Positions 16,516 through 24,660 are shown, counted from the first letter of the stretch. The stretch: 37,100 nucleotides of DNA from DASZBX01 sp035943635 (GCA_035943635.1 DASZBX010000093.1:1-37100), one strand, 5' to 3'. The notes: a model not told the origin generated them from the sequence alone. A program made the numbers and translations.

Positions 16516-16573
16516 GCGGCCCGGCCCGGCCGGGACGATCCGTCCGGCCCGAGATGATCAGACGGAGGAAGTG

Positions 16574-17941
16574 ATGGCGATCGAGGCGTCCGGCCCGGGC
16601 CGTACCGGGGCCGCGGCCGACGCCGGCCCGGCCTCGCAGCAGGGCATGCGGCGGCAGAACCTGGCCCTGGTGCTGGGCACGCTCGCCGCGCACGGCCCGG
16701 CCTCCCGGGCACAGCTGGCCGACCGGACCGGGCTGACCCGGGCCACCGCGGGCAGCCTGGTCGGCGAGCTGACCGACGCGGGCCTGGTCACCGACAACGG
16801 CCTGGCCCCGAACGGCCGGGCCGGGCGGCCGGGCGCGCTGCTGGCGGTCAACCAGACCGGCCCGGCCGGGCTGGGCCTGGAGGTCGGGGTCGGCCACCTC
16901 GGCGGCTGCCTGATCGACCTGCGCGGCACGGCCCGCAGCTGGGTCCGGGTGGAGGCCAACAATCGGGGCCGGCGCCCGCAGGACGTGGTGGCGCAGCTGG
17001 CCGCGGTGGCCCGCCGGGTGATCGCCGAGGGCGCGGCGCAGGGCCTCTACCCGGCCGGCGCGGTGCTGGCGGTGCCCGGGCTGGTCGGCACGCCGGGCGT
17101 GGTCGAGCACGCGCCGAACCTGGACTGGCACCGGGTGCCGATCGTGGAGTTGCTGCGCGAGCGGTTGCCGGAGCTGGGCCGGGGCGCGGCGCTGGGCGTG
17201 GAGAACGAGGCGAACCTGGGCGCGTTGGCGGAGCTGTGGAGCGAGGACGGGTCGGCGGACTTCGTGCACGTCTCGGCGGAGGCCGGCATCGGTGCGGCGC
17301 TGGTGGTCGGCGGGCGGCTGCTGCGCGGGGTCCGCGGGTTCGCCGGGGAGCTCGGGCATGTGCCGGTGCATCCGGACGGGCCGTTGTGCGCGTGCGGGGC
17401 GCATGGGTGTCTGGAGCAGTACGCGGGCGAGGAGGCGGTGTTGCGGGCGGCCGGGATGCCTGATGTGGCAAGCATTCTGGCGTGGGGGGACGAGCGGAGC
17501 AGCGGCGTGTCCGGTGACGTCGACGGCGCGGCTCCGCTCTCCCCCGCGCCGGCCGCCACGCCCGTCGATCCGGTGCAGGCGATGGTCGGCCGGGCCGTGG
17601 CCGGCGACGATCGGGTACGCGAGGCGCTGGACCAGGCCGGTGGCGCGATGGGGACGGCGTTGGCGGGCGCGGTGAACCTGCTCGATCCCGCGGTCGTGAT
17701 ATTGGGCGGCGCGTATGCGGATCTGAGTGCGTGGTTGCTGCCGGGGATTCGGCGGGAGCTCGCCGCCCGGGTGACTCTGCGGGCCTGGGACGCGAATTCG
17801 CTGGTCGTCTCCCGGCTCGGGCGGCGCGGGCCGTTGCTCGGCGCTGCGTTGTCGACGGTCCGCGGCATCATCGAGGACCCGTGGCAGTTTTCGCAGCCTC
17901 GGACTCAGGGTTCGACGATCGGTCGGCGCACCCCGGCGTGA
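16574..17941 (+). CDS. xylR: ROK-family regulator, probable xylose repressor
   Basis: A 455-residue ROK repressor. Residues ~25-85 are a winged helix (NLALVLGTLAAHGPASRAQLADRTGLTRATAGSLVGEL is the region, with the recognition helix LTRATAGSLVGEL). The ROK sugar-binding domain follows, with GLGLEVGVGHLGGCLIDL, the NEANLGALAE active-site segment, GIGAALVVGGRLLRG, GELGHVPVHPDGPLCACGAHGCLEQY (zinc-binding cysteine cluster) and DPAVVILGGAYADLS. A ~45-residue Ser/Pro/Ala-rich insertion follows AGMPDVAS. The start ATG lies 5 bases after GGAGG. Position behind xylB and the repressor-type domain order support control of xylA/xylB, with xylose as inducer. Its 3' end overlaps the convergent methyltransferase by 37 bp. 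Confidence 0.9.
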   Translation: MAIEASGPGRTGAAADAGPASQQGMRRQNLALVLGTLAAHGPASRAQLADRTGLTRATAGSLVGELTDAGLVTDNGLAPNGRAGRPGALLAVNQTGPAGLGLEVGVGHLGGCLIDLRGTARSWVRVEANNRGRRPQDVVAQLAAVARRVIAEGAAQGLYPAGAVLAVPGLVGTPGVVEHAPNLDWHRVPIVELLRERLPELGRGAALGVENEANLGALAELWSEDGSADFVHVSAEAGIGAALVVGGRLLRGVRGFAGELGHVPVHPDGPLCACGAHGCLEQYAGEEAVLRAAGMPDVASILAWGDERSSGVSGDVDGAAPLSPAPAATPVDPVQAMVGRAVAGDDRVREALDQAGGAMGTALAGAVNLLDPAVVILGGAYADLSAWLLPGIRRELAARVTLRAWDANSLVVSRLGRRGPLLGAALSTVRGIIEDPWQFSQPRTQGSTIGRRTPA

Positions 17942-18801
17942 GCGAGCATCCCCAGGCTGGACGGTTGTAGGGCATCGGTCCGGTCCCAGTACTCTGGTTC
18001 GACGCTCTCGCGCCGGGTGACCTGCCGGATCACCTCGAAGCCGTGCTCGTGCAGGAGTTCGGCCATCTCTTCGGGGCTGAGGAAGGTGACCCAGGGCTCG
18101 CCGCGCTCGGCGGAGATCGGGGCGACGTTGTCGACGTATGTCTGCCCGGCCTCGTCGCGCAGTTCGGCCGGAAGCAGGTAGTCCACGACGATCTCGGTGC
18201 CCGGTGCGAGCGCGCCGATCGCGGCCAGGGCGGCGTCGATCGCCTCGCGGGTCAGGTACATGGTCACGCCGAGCCAGCTGACGAACGCCGGCCTGGCCGG
18301 GTCGAAACCGTTCGCGAGCAGGTGCGGCGTCAGAGGCTCGGTCTCCAGATCTACGGGGACGAATGTCAGGGGGCTATCATCCTGCAGATCGCTGAATGGT
18401 GACTCGGCGATCTCGCGGAGGCGATCGCGTTTCCACAGCTGGGTCGCGGGATGATCGACCTCGAAGACCCGGAGCCCGTTCCGGCCGCGCGCGGGCTGCC
18501 GGAAGGCGTAGGAATCCAGGCCGGCGCCCAAAATCACGTACTGGTCCACTCCCCGATCGACGGCCTCGACCAGCCGTTCTTCCGTGAACCGGCTGCGTGT
18601 GATCACCGCCGAGCGCGCCTCGGCCAGCACGACGTGCGTGCCGTGTAGCCGGTGGTACTGGAGGAACTCCTCGGCCCTGTCGCCGAGCAGCGCGTAGGCC
18701 AGGGGGTCGGAGAAGATCAGAGGCTTGTCGTCGACGATCAGGTGGGCCGCGCGGGCGGCTGCCGCGAGGAGTGCGGTCTGGCTGGGTTCGGTGGCGTTCA
18801 T
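17905..18801 (-). CDS. SAM-dependent methyltransferase, TIGR00027 / leucine-carboxyl-methyltransferase-like family
   Basis: A ~298-residue protein of the expanded actinobacterial family with the LCMT fold. Signature segments are TEPSQTALLAAAARAAHLIVDD, DPLAYALLGD, ITRSRFTEERL, the SAM-binding QYVILGAGLDSYAFR, VFEVDHPATQLWKRDRL and FVSWLGVTMYLTREAI. Many members methylate O or carboxyl groups in secondary metabolites; the substrate here is unknown. I prefer the ATG at 18801 since family members start just before xATEPSQTA. The frame is open to a GTG at 18819, and no good ribosome site supports either, so leaderless translation is possible. Confidence 0.88.
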   Translation of the reverse strand: MNATEPSQTALLAAAARAAHLIVDDKPLIFSDPLAYALLGDRAEEFLQYHRLHGTHVVLAEARSAVITRSRFTEERLVEAVDRGVDQYVILGAGLDSYAFRQPARGRNGLRVFEVDHPATQLWKRDRLREIAESPFSDLQDDSPLTFVPVDLETEPLTPHLLANGFDPARPAFVSWLGVTMYLTREAIDAALAAIGALAPGTEIVVDYLLPAELRDEAGQTYVDNVAPISAERGEPWVTFLSPEEMAELLHEHGFEVIRQVTRRESVEPEYWDRTDALQPSSLGMLAHAGVRRPIVEP

Positions 18802-18824
18802 CACGTGAGCAGTATCCACTTATA

Positions 18825-18841
18825 TCTGACACTATATCAGA
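18825..18841. promoter_or_regulatory. Operator candidate TCTGA-N7-TCAGA before the methyltransferase gene
   Basis: Perfect 5-base inverted arms (18825-18829 and 18837-18841) with a 7-base AT-rich centre lie 24 bases before the preferred start of the methyltransferase gene, in its promoter zone. The spacing is typical of a dimeric repressor site. Confidence 0.4.
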
Positions 18842-18974
18842 AACAGATGAATTCCGCAATATTCGGCGCATAACACTTGCGTTGCAGCACCGAACGCGAA
18901 GAAGCCTGCCCGGCCGCAGCCGACCGAGCAGGCGGTCTCTTCATCATTCAGGTGTCGTCCATGGCGGACGTACA

Positions 18975-19047
18975 GCCGGCCGACTGCTGGTCGACCGGCC
19001 ATAGGGTCGGCCGGCCGGAGCACCCCGGGCTGTGTCGGGTGCTCCGG
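18975..19047. terminator. Two consecutive hairpins downstream of the chitinase gene
   Basis: Hairpin 1: CCGGAGCACCC (19015-19025) pairs perfectly with GGGTGCTCCGG (19037-19047), 11 bp with an 11-base loop. Hairpin 2: GCCGGCCGAC (18975-18984) pairs with GTCGGCCGGC (19006-19015), 10 bp, with a further GGTCGACC palindrome in its loop. Both lie within 120 bases past the chitinase stop on the minus strand, so they probably end its transcript. Confidence 0.6.
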
Positions 19048-19091
19048 ACGGCTTGCCCTCCCCCTAGGTGTCGGGTGCTGAGCCCCAGCGC

Positions 19092-20504
19092 CTAGGGAAG
19101 CTTCCAGATCTGGTTCGCGCCGGCGTTGCAGTCCCAGATCTCGAGCTGGGTGCCCGGGGTCGTGGAGTAGCCGGGGTCGTCCAGGCACTTGCCGGAGGCC
19201 GGGTTCACCAGCGTGCCGTTGGACTGGGCTTGCCAGACCTGGGCAGCGGTGCCGTTGCAGTCGTAAAGGTCCACCTTGTTGCCGTTGGCCGTGCCCTGGG
19301 CGTAGTTGTCCAGGCACTTGCCCTGCACCTGCAGGGTGCCGTTGCTCTCCACGGTCCACGCCTGGGCGACGCTGCCGTTGCAGCCCCAGACCTGGATCGG
19401 GTTGAGGTTGGCGGTGCTCTGGGCGTCGTTGTCCACGCACAGGCCGTCGTACCCGGTGATCGCGCCGGTCGCGCCGGAGGCACCGCCGCCGCCGGAGCCG
19501 CCGGTGAACGGCTGGAAGGCCTGGGTGAACGCCCCGGCGTTCTGGCTGATGCCGCTGCATGAGGAGCTGGCGCTGGTCTGACCGGCGCAGGTTCCGTTGT
19601 CGCGGCCCTCGGACCAGTAGGCGAGCAGCGCCGCGCCGTGCGAGGCCGCGTAGGACTCGACACTGTCGGCGTCGGCGACGGTGAAGATCTCGCCGGCCGA
19701 GTCGTTCTGGCCGATCATCGGGGTGTTGCCGAGCCGGGCGTAGGCGGCCGTGGTCGAAATGCCGAAGGCCGAGGCCACCTGGCCGGCGGCCGCGGTCAGG
19801 CCCTGGTTGGAGGCGTTGCCCATCTCCACGCCGGACTGGCCGTAGTCCATCGTCATGATGTTGACGATGTCCGGGGTGAAGCCGTTGGAGGTGGAGGTGC
19901 TCAGCACGCTGAGCCCGGGCTGGGTCAGGCCGGAGGACAGGGCCGGGATCGTGTAGGAGATCTTCAGCGCCCGCCCGGTGCTGTTGCCCCAGGACCGGAC
20001 CTGGGCCAGGGCCTGGGCGGTCTTGGCGATGTCCGGGGTGTCGGTCAGTTCGTTGGACTCGATGTCGAAGTCCAGGTGGGTGACCCCGAAGGTGGTGACC
20101 ACGTTCTCGATCTGGCCGGCCGCCGCGGAGGCGGACGAGCAGGTGGAGCCGAGGTCGGTCAGGTTCGTGTCGGTGGTGTAGCCGCCGAACGAGATGCTGA
20201 CGTCGCCGCCCTCGCCCTGGATGGCACTGACCTGCTGCTGCCAGCCGGACGTGTTGATCGCGTTCCACTGGCACCCGGCGCCGTCGACGAAGGCCAAGGT
20301 GAAGAACTTGGTCCCGTAGTCGGCCGCGACGGTGGTCAGTGTGGTGTTGTACATGCCCATGTCCACATAGGGAGCGAACACGTGGGCGGGCCACGGGTTC
20401 GGTGCCGCGGCGAGCGCCGTGGTGGCCGAGCCCGCCACCACGCCGACCGCTCCGGCCACGGCCAGTACGGCCAGGCCGGAGACGACCTGGATTCTCTTCA
20501 ACAT
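19092..20504 (-). CDS. Secreted GH18 chitinase with ricin-type (CBM13) lectin domain
   Basis: A 470-residue exported enzyme. Residues 1-33 are a signal peptide (MLKRIQVVSGLAVLAVAG to TTALAA). Residues ~35-315 form the GH18 barrel, with VSISFGG and the catalytic DxDxE motif in HLDFDIES, then MTMDYGQSG and ALLAYWSEGRD. A Gly/Ser linker (~320-332) leads to a C-terminal ricin-type beta-trefoil (~340-470) with three Cys-pair/QxW-like repeats (CVDN to AQAWTV, CLDN to AQVWQA, CLDD to NQIWKLP). GH18 enzymes cleave chitin with retention. ATG 20504 is preceded by AGGAG at 7 bases. The promoter upstream carries a TTGACA -35 box, a DasR-like box and a CebR-like core. Confidence 0.92.
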   Translation of the reverse strand: MLKRIQVVSGLAVLAVAGAVGVVAGSATTALAAAPNPWPAHVFAPYVDMGMYNTTLTTVAADYGTKFFTLAFVDGAGCQWNAINTSGWQQQVSAIQGEGGDVSISFGGYTTDTNLTDLGSTCSSASAAAGQIENVVTTFGVTHLDFDIESNELTDTPDIAKTAQALAQVRSWGNSTGRALKISYTIPALSSGLTQPGLSVLSTSTSNGFTPDIVNIMTMDYGQSGVEMGNASNQGLTAAAGQVASAFGISTTAAYARLGNTPMIGQNDSAGEIFTVADADSVESYAASHGAALLAYWSEGRDNGTCAGQTSASSSCSGISQNAGAFTQAFQPFTGGSGGGGASGATGAITGYDGLCVDNDAQSTANLNPIQVWGCNGSVAQAWTVESNGTLQVQGKCLDNYAQGTANGNKVDLYDCNGTAAQVWQAQSNGTLVNPASGKCLDDPGYSTTPGTQLEIWDCNAGANQIWKLP

Positions 20505-20694
20505 CCCATTGCTCCTGGAGGGTCGATGGTTTGGAGCCCCCGCACCGCGCCGCGCGGACACACGCCTCAAGGGCAGGCCGCTCACGCCGCGGTCGGCGTC
20601 TGCGGGGAGGCATCCTGTGTCCGGTGCGCCAGCGGACGATGGATGGATCGACGGCACCGGCCGGCTATGTGGCGTTCCGCTCACTGGCGGGACG

Positions 20695-20710
20695 ATTGGT
20701 ATAGACCATG
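20695..20710 (-). promoter_or_regulatory. DasR-like (dre) box in the chitinase leader
   Basis: ATTGGTATAGACCATG matches the dre consensus ACTGGTCTAGACCACT at 12 of 16 positions, including 11 of the 12 core bases TGGTCTAGACCA. DasR is the GntR-type repressor of N-acetylglucosamine and chitin genes in Streptomyces and relatives. The box lies downstream of the TTGACA promoter, where binding would block transcription. Confidence 0.65.
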
Positions 20711-20730
20711 TGGTGCGCCGTGGATAAGTA

Positions 20731-20756
20731 GAGCGCTCACACTTCGAACCTGTCAA
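20731..20756 (-). promoter_or_regulatory. Chitinase promoter: TTGACA -35 box and CebR-like palindrome
   Basis: On the minus strand a consensus TTGACA lies at 20751-20756; the -10 should fall around 20727-20732 (TCTACT or CTACTT, spacing 18-19). Between them is the 8-base palindrome GAGCGCTC (20731-20738), the core of the CebR box TGGGAGCGCTCCCA (10 of 14 positions match). CebR is the LacI-type sensor of cello-oligosaccharides in Streptomyces. Confidence 0.5.
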
Positions 20757-21274
20757 GTGGGTGGGTTGTGTTTGCGCGAAGGGTTGTCGGGGGTGGGTAT
20801 TCGCGGTGCGGGGGTGGAGAAATTCGTGGTCGGCAGGGGTGCGGGGAAGGCCGTGCGGAGGTCGGGCGAAACAGGCTTCTGTGTTGTGCTTTGTTCGCGG
20901 TTCGGAATGGTAAAAGGCTTGTTCGGGGTGTGGGAGAAGGGCTGGTGACAGGTGGCTGTGGTGGTTGTTCGGGGGGGTTGGTGAAGGAGTGGCGCGGGGT
21001 GAGGATGCGGGGTTTCTGCATGGGAGCGGAAAAGGGGTTGCGAGGGGAATGCGGTGAGTTTGGAAAGCGGGTGTTAAGGGTTGCTTAACTGATTTCCGCG
21101 GGCTTTGGCTGATGGTGCGCAATGGGCTGCGGGCGGTGAATTCCGGTTCTGCGGAAGTAGACCACGGCGGGTGGCGGCGTGGCGGGGATGGGCGTTTTGG
21201 CGGGTTTGCGCCGGGTCGGCTGCTCCGTACCGTAAGCGAATGTTAAAGAATCCTCCGCTCTTGCTCAATCGCGG

Positions 21275-21344
21275 CCGAAAACGTTGACGGGCCGGGTTGG
21301 GCGCGCCATAGTCACTTGCGATCCACCCTTCGTAAACGTTTCCG
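21275..21344 (+). promoter_or_regulatory. GH64 promoter with twin LacI-type operator candidates
   Basis: TTGACG (21284-21289), a 17-base spacer and CATAGT (21307-21312) form the promoter. Two related 15-mers, CCGAAAACGTTGACG (21275-21289) and TCGTAAACGTTTCCG (21330-21344), agree at 11 of 15 positions around an AACGTT centre. Their centres are 55 bp apart: one overlaps the -35, the other lies just after the expected start point. That arrangement suits repression by a LacI-type dimer pair. Confidence 0.55.
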
Positions 21345-21454
21345 ATCGCGCACCGGCGCCGGCGCGACCGGCCCGCGGGACCCGGTCCACCCCGGTCGTC
21401 CCGCGGGCCGCCCTCGGAACGTTCGCCACGACTTTTAAGGAGGCGCGACCAGTC

Positions 21455-23149
21455 ATGCTCTCGCGCAGGAAGTTCATCGCGGCATCCACCGCCGTCGCCG
21501 GAGGGGTCGCGGTCGCGGGCGGCCTGGTATCCGCATCCCGTGCGTCGGCCACGGCCTCCACGCTCAACCTCGCCTTGCAGAACACCAGCACGTCGAACAC
21601 CGTGTACGCGTACATCACCGGCCAGGCGCTCAACAACAACAACGCGCTGGTGCTGATCGAGGCCGACGGCCACACCCCGTACTACCCGGCGTCGCCGAGC
21701 TCCCCGGGCCAGCCGCTCGCCGTCAACTGCGCGATCAAACTCGGCGCGCCCGGAACCACCACCAACGTGACCATCCCGCAGATCGCCGGCGGCCGGGTCT
21801 GGTTCTCCATCGGCTCGCCGCTGACCTTCCTGATCAACCCCGGACCCGGCCTGGTCGAGCCGACGGTGGCCAACCCGAACGACCCGAACATCAACATCAT
21901 GTGGGACTTCTGCGAGTTCACGTTCAACGCCTCGCAGCTGTACGCGAACATCACGTACGTGGACTTCGTGTCGATCCCGATTTCGCTGACGCTGACGAAC
22001 TCGTCCGGTCAGACCCAGCACGTGTCGGGCATTCCGGCGAACGGGCTGGCGACGGTCTGCAACGGGCTTATCGCGCAGAACAATGCGGACGGGGCTGGAT
22101 GGAACAAGCTGATCACCACTTCCGGTGGGCAGAACCTGCGGGCGCTGAGCCCGAACAGCGGTATCGCGCAGAACTCCTCGCTGTTCTCCGGGTACTTCCA
22201 GCCGTACATCAACCAGGTCTGGTCCAAGTACGCCGGTACTTCGCTGTCTGTTGACACGCAGGCTTCGTGGGGCACGGTGTCGGGCCGGGTTTCCGGTAGC
22301 ACGCTCAGTTTCCCGGGTGTGGTCAGCTATGGTCAGCCGGCTGCGGCGGACATCTTCAGCTGCAACTCCGGGCCGTTCGCGAACACGGCCGGCGAGGTCG
22401 GGGCGATCAGTGCTCGGATTTGTGCCGCGTTCAACCGCAGTACTCTGCTGATCGACACGTCCCAGCCTGATGGTGAGAGCTCGGCGAACTACTACAAGAA
22501 CACGATCACCAACCACTACGCCAGGATCGTGCACGCCGCGAACCTGGACGGGCGCGGGTATGCGTTCCCGTACGACGATGTCGCCCCGAGCGGCGGCGGC
22601 GACCAGTCCGGGGACGTCAACGACCCGAACCCGGTGTTGCTGACGATCGCGGTCGGCGGCGGTACTGCGACCACCGGCGGCGGGTCCGGGCCGACCGCGA
22701 CTGCCACGGCCGCGCCGACGGGTGGCAGTGGGGGCGGGTTCAACCCGTACTCGACGATCCAGGCCGAGAGCTACACCTCGCAGAGCGGGACCCAGAACGA
22801 GACGACGACTGACACCGGTGGCGGGCAGGACGTCGGGTACATCGGGAACGGCGACTGGCTGGCGTATGCGAATGTGAACTTCGGGAACCCGGGTGCGACC
22901 AACTTCAGCGCGCGGGTCGCGTCTGGGGCGACCAGCGGGGTCAGTGGGCTGGTTCAGGTGTGTCTGGACAGTCCGACCGCGACTCCGATCGGCAGCTTTG
23001 CGCTCGGCAGCACCGGTGGTTGGCAGACCTGGAAGACGGTTCCGGCCAATATCAGCACTGTGACTGGTACGCACACGGTGTATTTGACGTTCGCCAGCGG
23101 GCAGCCTGCTGATTTCGTGAACATCAACTGGTTCACCTTCTCGCACTAG
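21455..23149 (+). CDS. Secreted GH64 beta-1,3-glucanase (laminaripentaose-producing type) with CBM6
   Basis: A 564-residue protein. Residues 1-33 are a Tat signal (SRRKFIAAS, then a Gly/Ala/Val core). Residues ~35-400 are the GH64 catalytic domain, a thaumatin-like barrel that opens with LNLALQNTSTSNTVYAYITG. The catalytic pair is E154 (WDFCEFTFN) and D170 (TYVDFVS), the spacing known for GH64 enzymes that release laminaripentaose from beta-1,3-glucan by inversion. A Gly/Thr/Ala linker (~405-430) joins a CBM6 (IQAESY near 435 to FTFSH), which usually binds beta-glucans or xylan. ATG 21455 has AAGGAGG 11 bases upstream. The downstream half uses more GGT/TCG-type codons than the upstream half. 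Confidence 0.92.
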   Translation: MLSRRKFIAASTAVAGGVAVAGGLVSASRASATASTLNLALQNTSTSNTVYAYITGQALNNNNALVLIEADGHTPYYPASPSSPGQPLAVNCAIKLGAPGTTTNVTIPQIAGGRVWFSIGSPLTFLINPGPGLVEPTVANPNDPNINIMWDFCEFTFNASQLYANITYVDFVSIPISLTLTNSSGQTQHVSGIPANGLATVCNGLIAQNNADGAGWNKLITTSGGQNLRALSPNSGIAQNSSLFSGYFQPYINQVWSKYAGTSLSVDTQASWGTVSGRVSGSTLSFPGVVSYGQPAAADIFSCNSGPFANTAGEVGAISARICAAFNRSTLLIDTSQPDGESSANYYKNTITNHYARIVHAANLDGRGYAFPYDDVAPSGGGDQSGDVNDPNPVLLTIAVGGGTATTGGGSGPTATATAAPTGGSGGGFNPYSTIQAESYTSQSGTQNETTTDTGGGQDVGYIGNGDWLAYANVNFGNPGATNFSARVASGATSGVSGLVQVCLDSPTATPIGSFALGSTGGWQTWKTVPANISTVTGTHTVYLTFASGQPADFVNINWFTFSH

Positions 23150-23823
23150 CCTCGGGCGCCACCGTTGGCGGGTGCAGAGAAGGCCGCACCGGTTCTGAGG
23201 TGCTTGAGCGGGCCCTGCGCCGGGTTTGCTCGGGGGTTTCAGGACCGGGGTGATGGCTCGGCCGGGTGGCCTGATCCGGTTGGGCTGGCGGAGGCAGGGC
23301 CGGGTCCTGGTTTTTGGGGGCCCGGCCTTGTTGTTTGTTGGCTGTTGCTTGTTGGTTGCTGCCTGGGGTGGGCGGGTTGAAAGCGAACGGCGAAAAGCGC
23401 CTCCGGCGGGCCCTCCAAGGAGACGGGATCGGTTGGGCTGCGGGTGGGGTTCGGCTGCCGGGTGGCGGTGGGGTGGTGGACGGGTTGGGTGGGGCGGTTC
23501 CGGGCGTCTCCTCGGCGGGGCGCCGGAGGCGTATCAGGGTTCTGGCGGAGCCTGCCCCACCGAGGAGACGCCCGGAACCTGGGGACCAGCTTGAGCTCCG
23601 CTCTCGTGGGGGGCCGGGGAGATACGTGTGGGTGATGTTGGGCGGCGGGGTGCGGGGCCGCCGGATGAGTGGCTGACCACAAGGTCGTCAGCGGCGACCG
23701 CCGGGCCCGAACCGGGGCTGACCGGCGCGTGGTCTGAATCACCCCGGTGACACGTGGTCGGGTACGATCGATCTGAATCGTGAATTCGATGTCAGATGTG
23801 CTCTTCCGAACACTGGAGGTTCC
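23150..23823. other. Intergenic region after GH64, G/T-rich, with a large hairpin
   Basis: No gene is supported. The plus strand is again G/T-rich (for example around 23310-23375), like the region before GH64. It contains an 84-base near-perfect inverted repeat described separately. The right end leads to the DUF1330 gene; a -10-like TACGAT occurs at about 23762. Confidence 0.5.
23496..23579. repeat. 26-bp inverted repeat with one mismatch (large hairpin)
   Basis: The left arm (23496-23521, starting GGTTCCGGGCGTCTCCTCGG) and the right arm (23554-23579, ending CGAGGAGACGCCCGGAACC) are complementary at 25 of 26 positions, separated by 32 bases. No coding frame explains it. It lies ~350 bases past GH64, too far for a simple terminator of that gene, so it could be a miniature repeat element or a structured RNA. 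Confidence 0.7.
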
Positions 23824-24117
23824 GTGGCCAAGGGCTACTGGGTCAGTTCCTACCGCACCATTTCAGACCCTGAGAAGCTGGCTGCCTACAACGAGCTGGC
23901 CAGTCTGGCCGTCCGGGCCGGGGGCGGGCGGGCCCTCGCCCGTGGCGGTCGGGTCGTCGCACACGACGCCGGGATCGCCGAGCGCACTGTCTTGATCGAG
24001 TTCGACAGCTTTGAACAGGCCGTCGCGACACACGCGAGTGAGGCCTACCAGGCTGCGCTGGCCGTTCTCTCCGGCGGCGTCGAGCGCGACTTCCGCATCA
24101 TCGAAGGACTCGACTGA
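23824..24117 (+). CDS. DUF1330 family protein
   Basis: A 97-residue single-domain protein of the ferredoxin-like (dimeric alpha-beta barrel) DUF1330 family. It begins KGYWVSSYRTISDPEKLAAYNELA, continues GGRALARGG and ERTVLIEFDSFEQAVATHASEAYQAAL, and ends RDFRIIEGLD. All the usual family positions are there, and the length is normal. The family role is unknown; related folds include monooxygenases and stress proteins. The start is GTG with TGGAGG four bases upstream. It converges with the HxlR gene at 24199. It has no visible link to the glycoside hydrolases around it. Confidence 0.9.
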   Translation: MAKGYWVSSYRTISDPEKLAAYNELASLAVRAGGGRALARGGRVVAHDAGIAERTVLIEFDSFEQAVATHASEAYQAALAVLSGGVERDFRIIEGLD

Positions 24118-24198
24118 CCGGGGCCCAGTCGGCGACCTGCCGGGCGTCCAGCAGGAACGACGGGCTGCGCGCTCGCTCATTGCCCTCTGGCACACGGG

Positions 24199-24645
24199 TC
24201 AGGCGATGCGTGTGTCGTAGGTCTCGCGGTTGGCCAGTACGTCGTCCATGTACAGTTCGGCCCAGCTCTTGAGGCCTCGCACCATCTGGTAGAGGGACAG
24301 GCCCAGGTCGGTCAGTTCGTAGGAGACGGTGACGGGGACGGTCGGCGTCGCGGTGCGGGTGACCAGGCCGTCGCGTTCCAGGGCGCGCAGAGTCTGGGTC
24401 AGCATCTTCTGGCTGACGCCGGCCAGGAGGCGGGACAGTTCCGAGTAGCGCATCGACCGGGGGTCGCCTGCGCAGGCCATGCCGGGCTGGTGGGAGCCGT
24501 CACTGCCGAGTGCGGCGAGGATCAGCGTGACCCACTTGTCGGATATCCGGTCGAGCAGCTTGTGGCTGGGGCAGGCCGCGAGGAACGCGTTGTACTCCGC
24601 CTTGGCCTGCTCCCGCTGCTGGGCTGCGGTGGTCGTTGCCATCAT
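24199..24645 (-). CDS. HxlR-family winged-helix regulator
   Basis: A 148-residue HxlR protein with an N-terminal helical extension (~28 residues). The core has CPSHKLLDRISDKWVTLILAAL, an insertion DGSHQPGMACAGDPRS before the wing helix, MRYSELSRLLAGVSQKMLTQTLRALERDGLVTR, and VSYELTDLGLSLYQMVRGL. Two cysteines (one in CPSHKL, one in the insertion) could be redox-sensitive. Start ATG 24645 is preceded by GGGGAAAGG. It is divergent from the aldo/keto reductase with a direct-repeat operator candidate between them. This repeats the HxlR/reductase design seen at 9.2-10.7 kb, although the two HxlR proteins are not close copies. Confidence 0.9.
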   Translation of the reverse strand: MMATTTAAQQREQAKAEYNAFLAACPSHKLLDRISDKWVTLILAALGSDGSHQPGMACAGDPRSMRYSELSRLLAGVSQKMLTQTLRALERDGLVTRTATPTVPVTVSYELTDLGLSLYQMVRGLKSWAELYMDDVLANRETYDTRIA

Positions 24646-24660
24646 CCGGCCTTTCCCCTA

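Larger units (their letters stand above)
20505..21274. other. Long intergenic region between the chitinase and GH64 genes
   Basis: The left part (20505-20760) is the chitinase leader and promoter. The middle (20760-21240) has no plausible gene. Its plus strand is strikingly rich in G and T and poor in C, and the open frames crossing it use rare codons and lack ribosome sites. The right edge leads into the GH64 promoter. The composition shift marks it as non-coding and possibly of different origin. Confidence 0.55.

Noticed and set aside
20505..21122. N-terminal extension of the chitinase frame (about 200 extra codons)
   Set aside because: The extension crosses the promoter, is Pro/Thr/His-rich with no domain, and would bury the clear signal peptide that begins at ATG 20504 after a good ribosome site.
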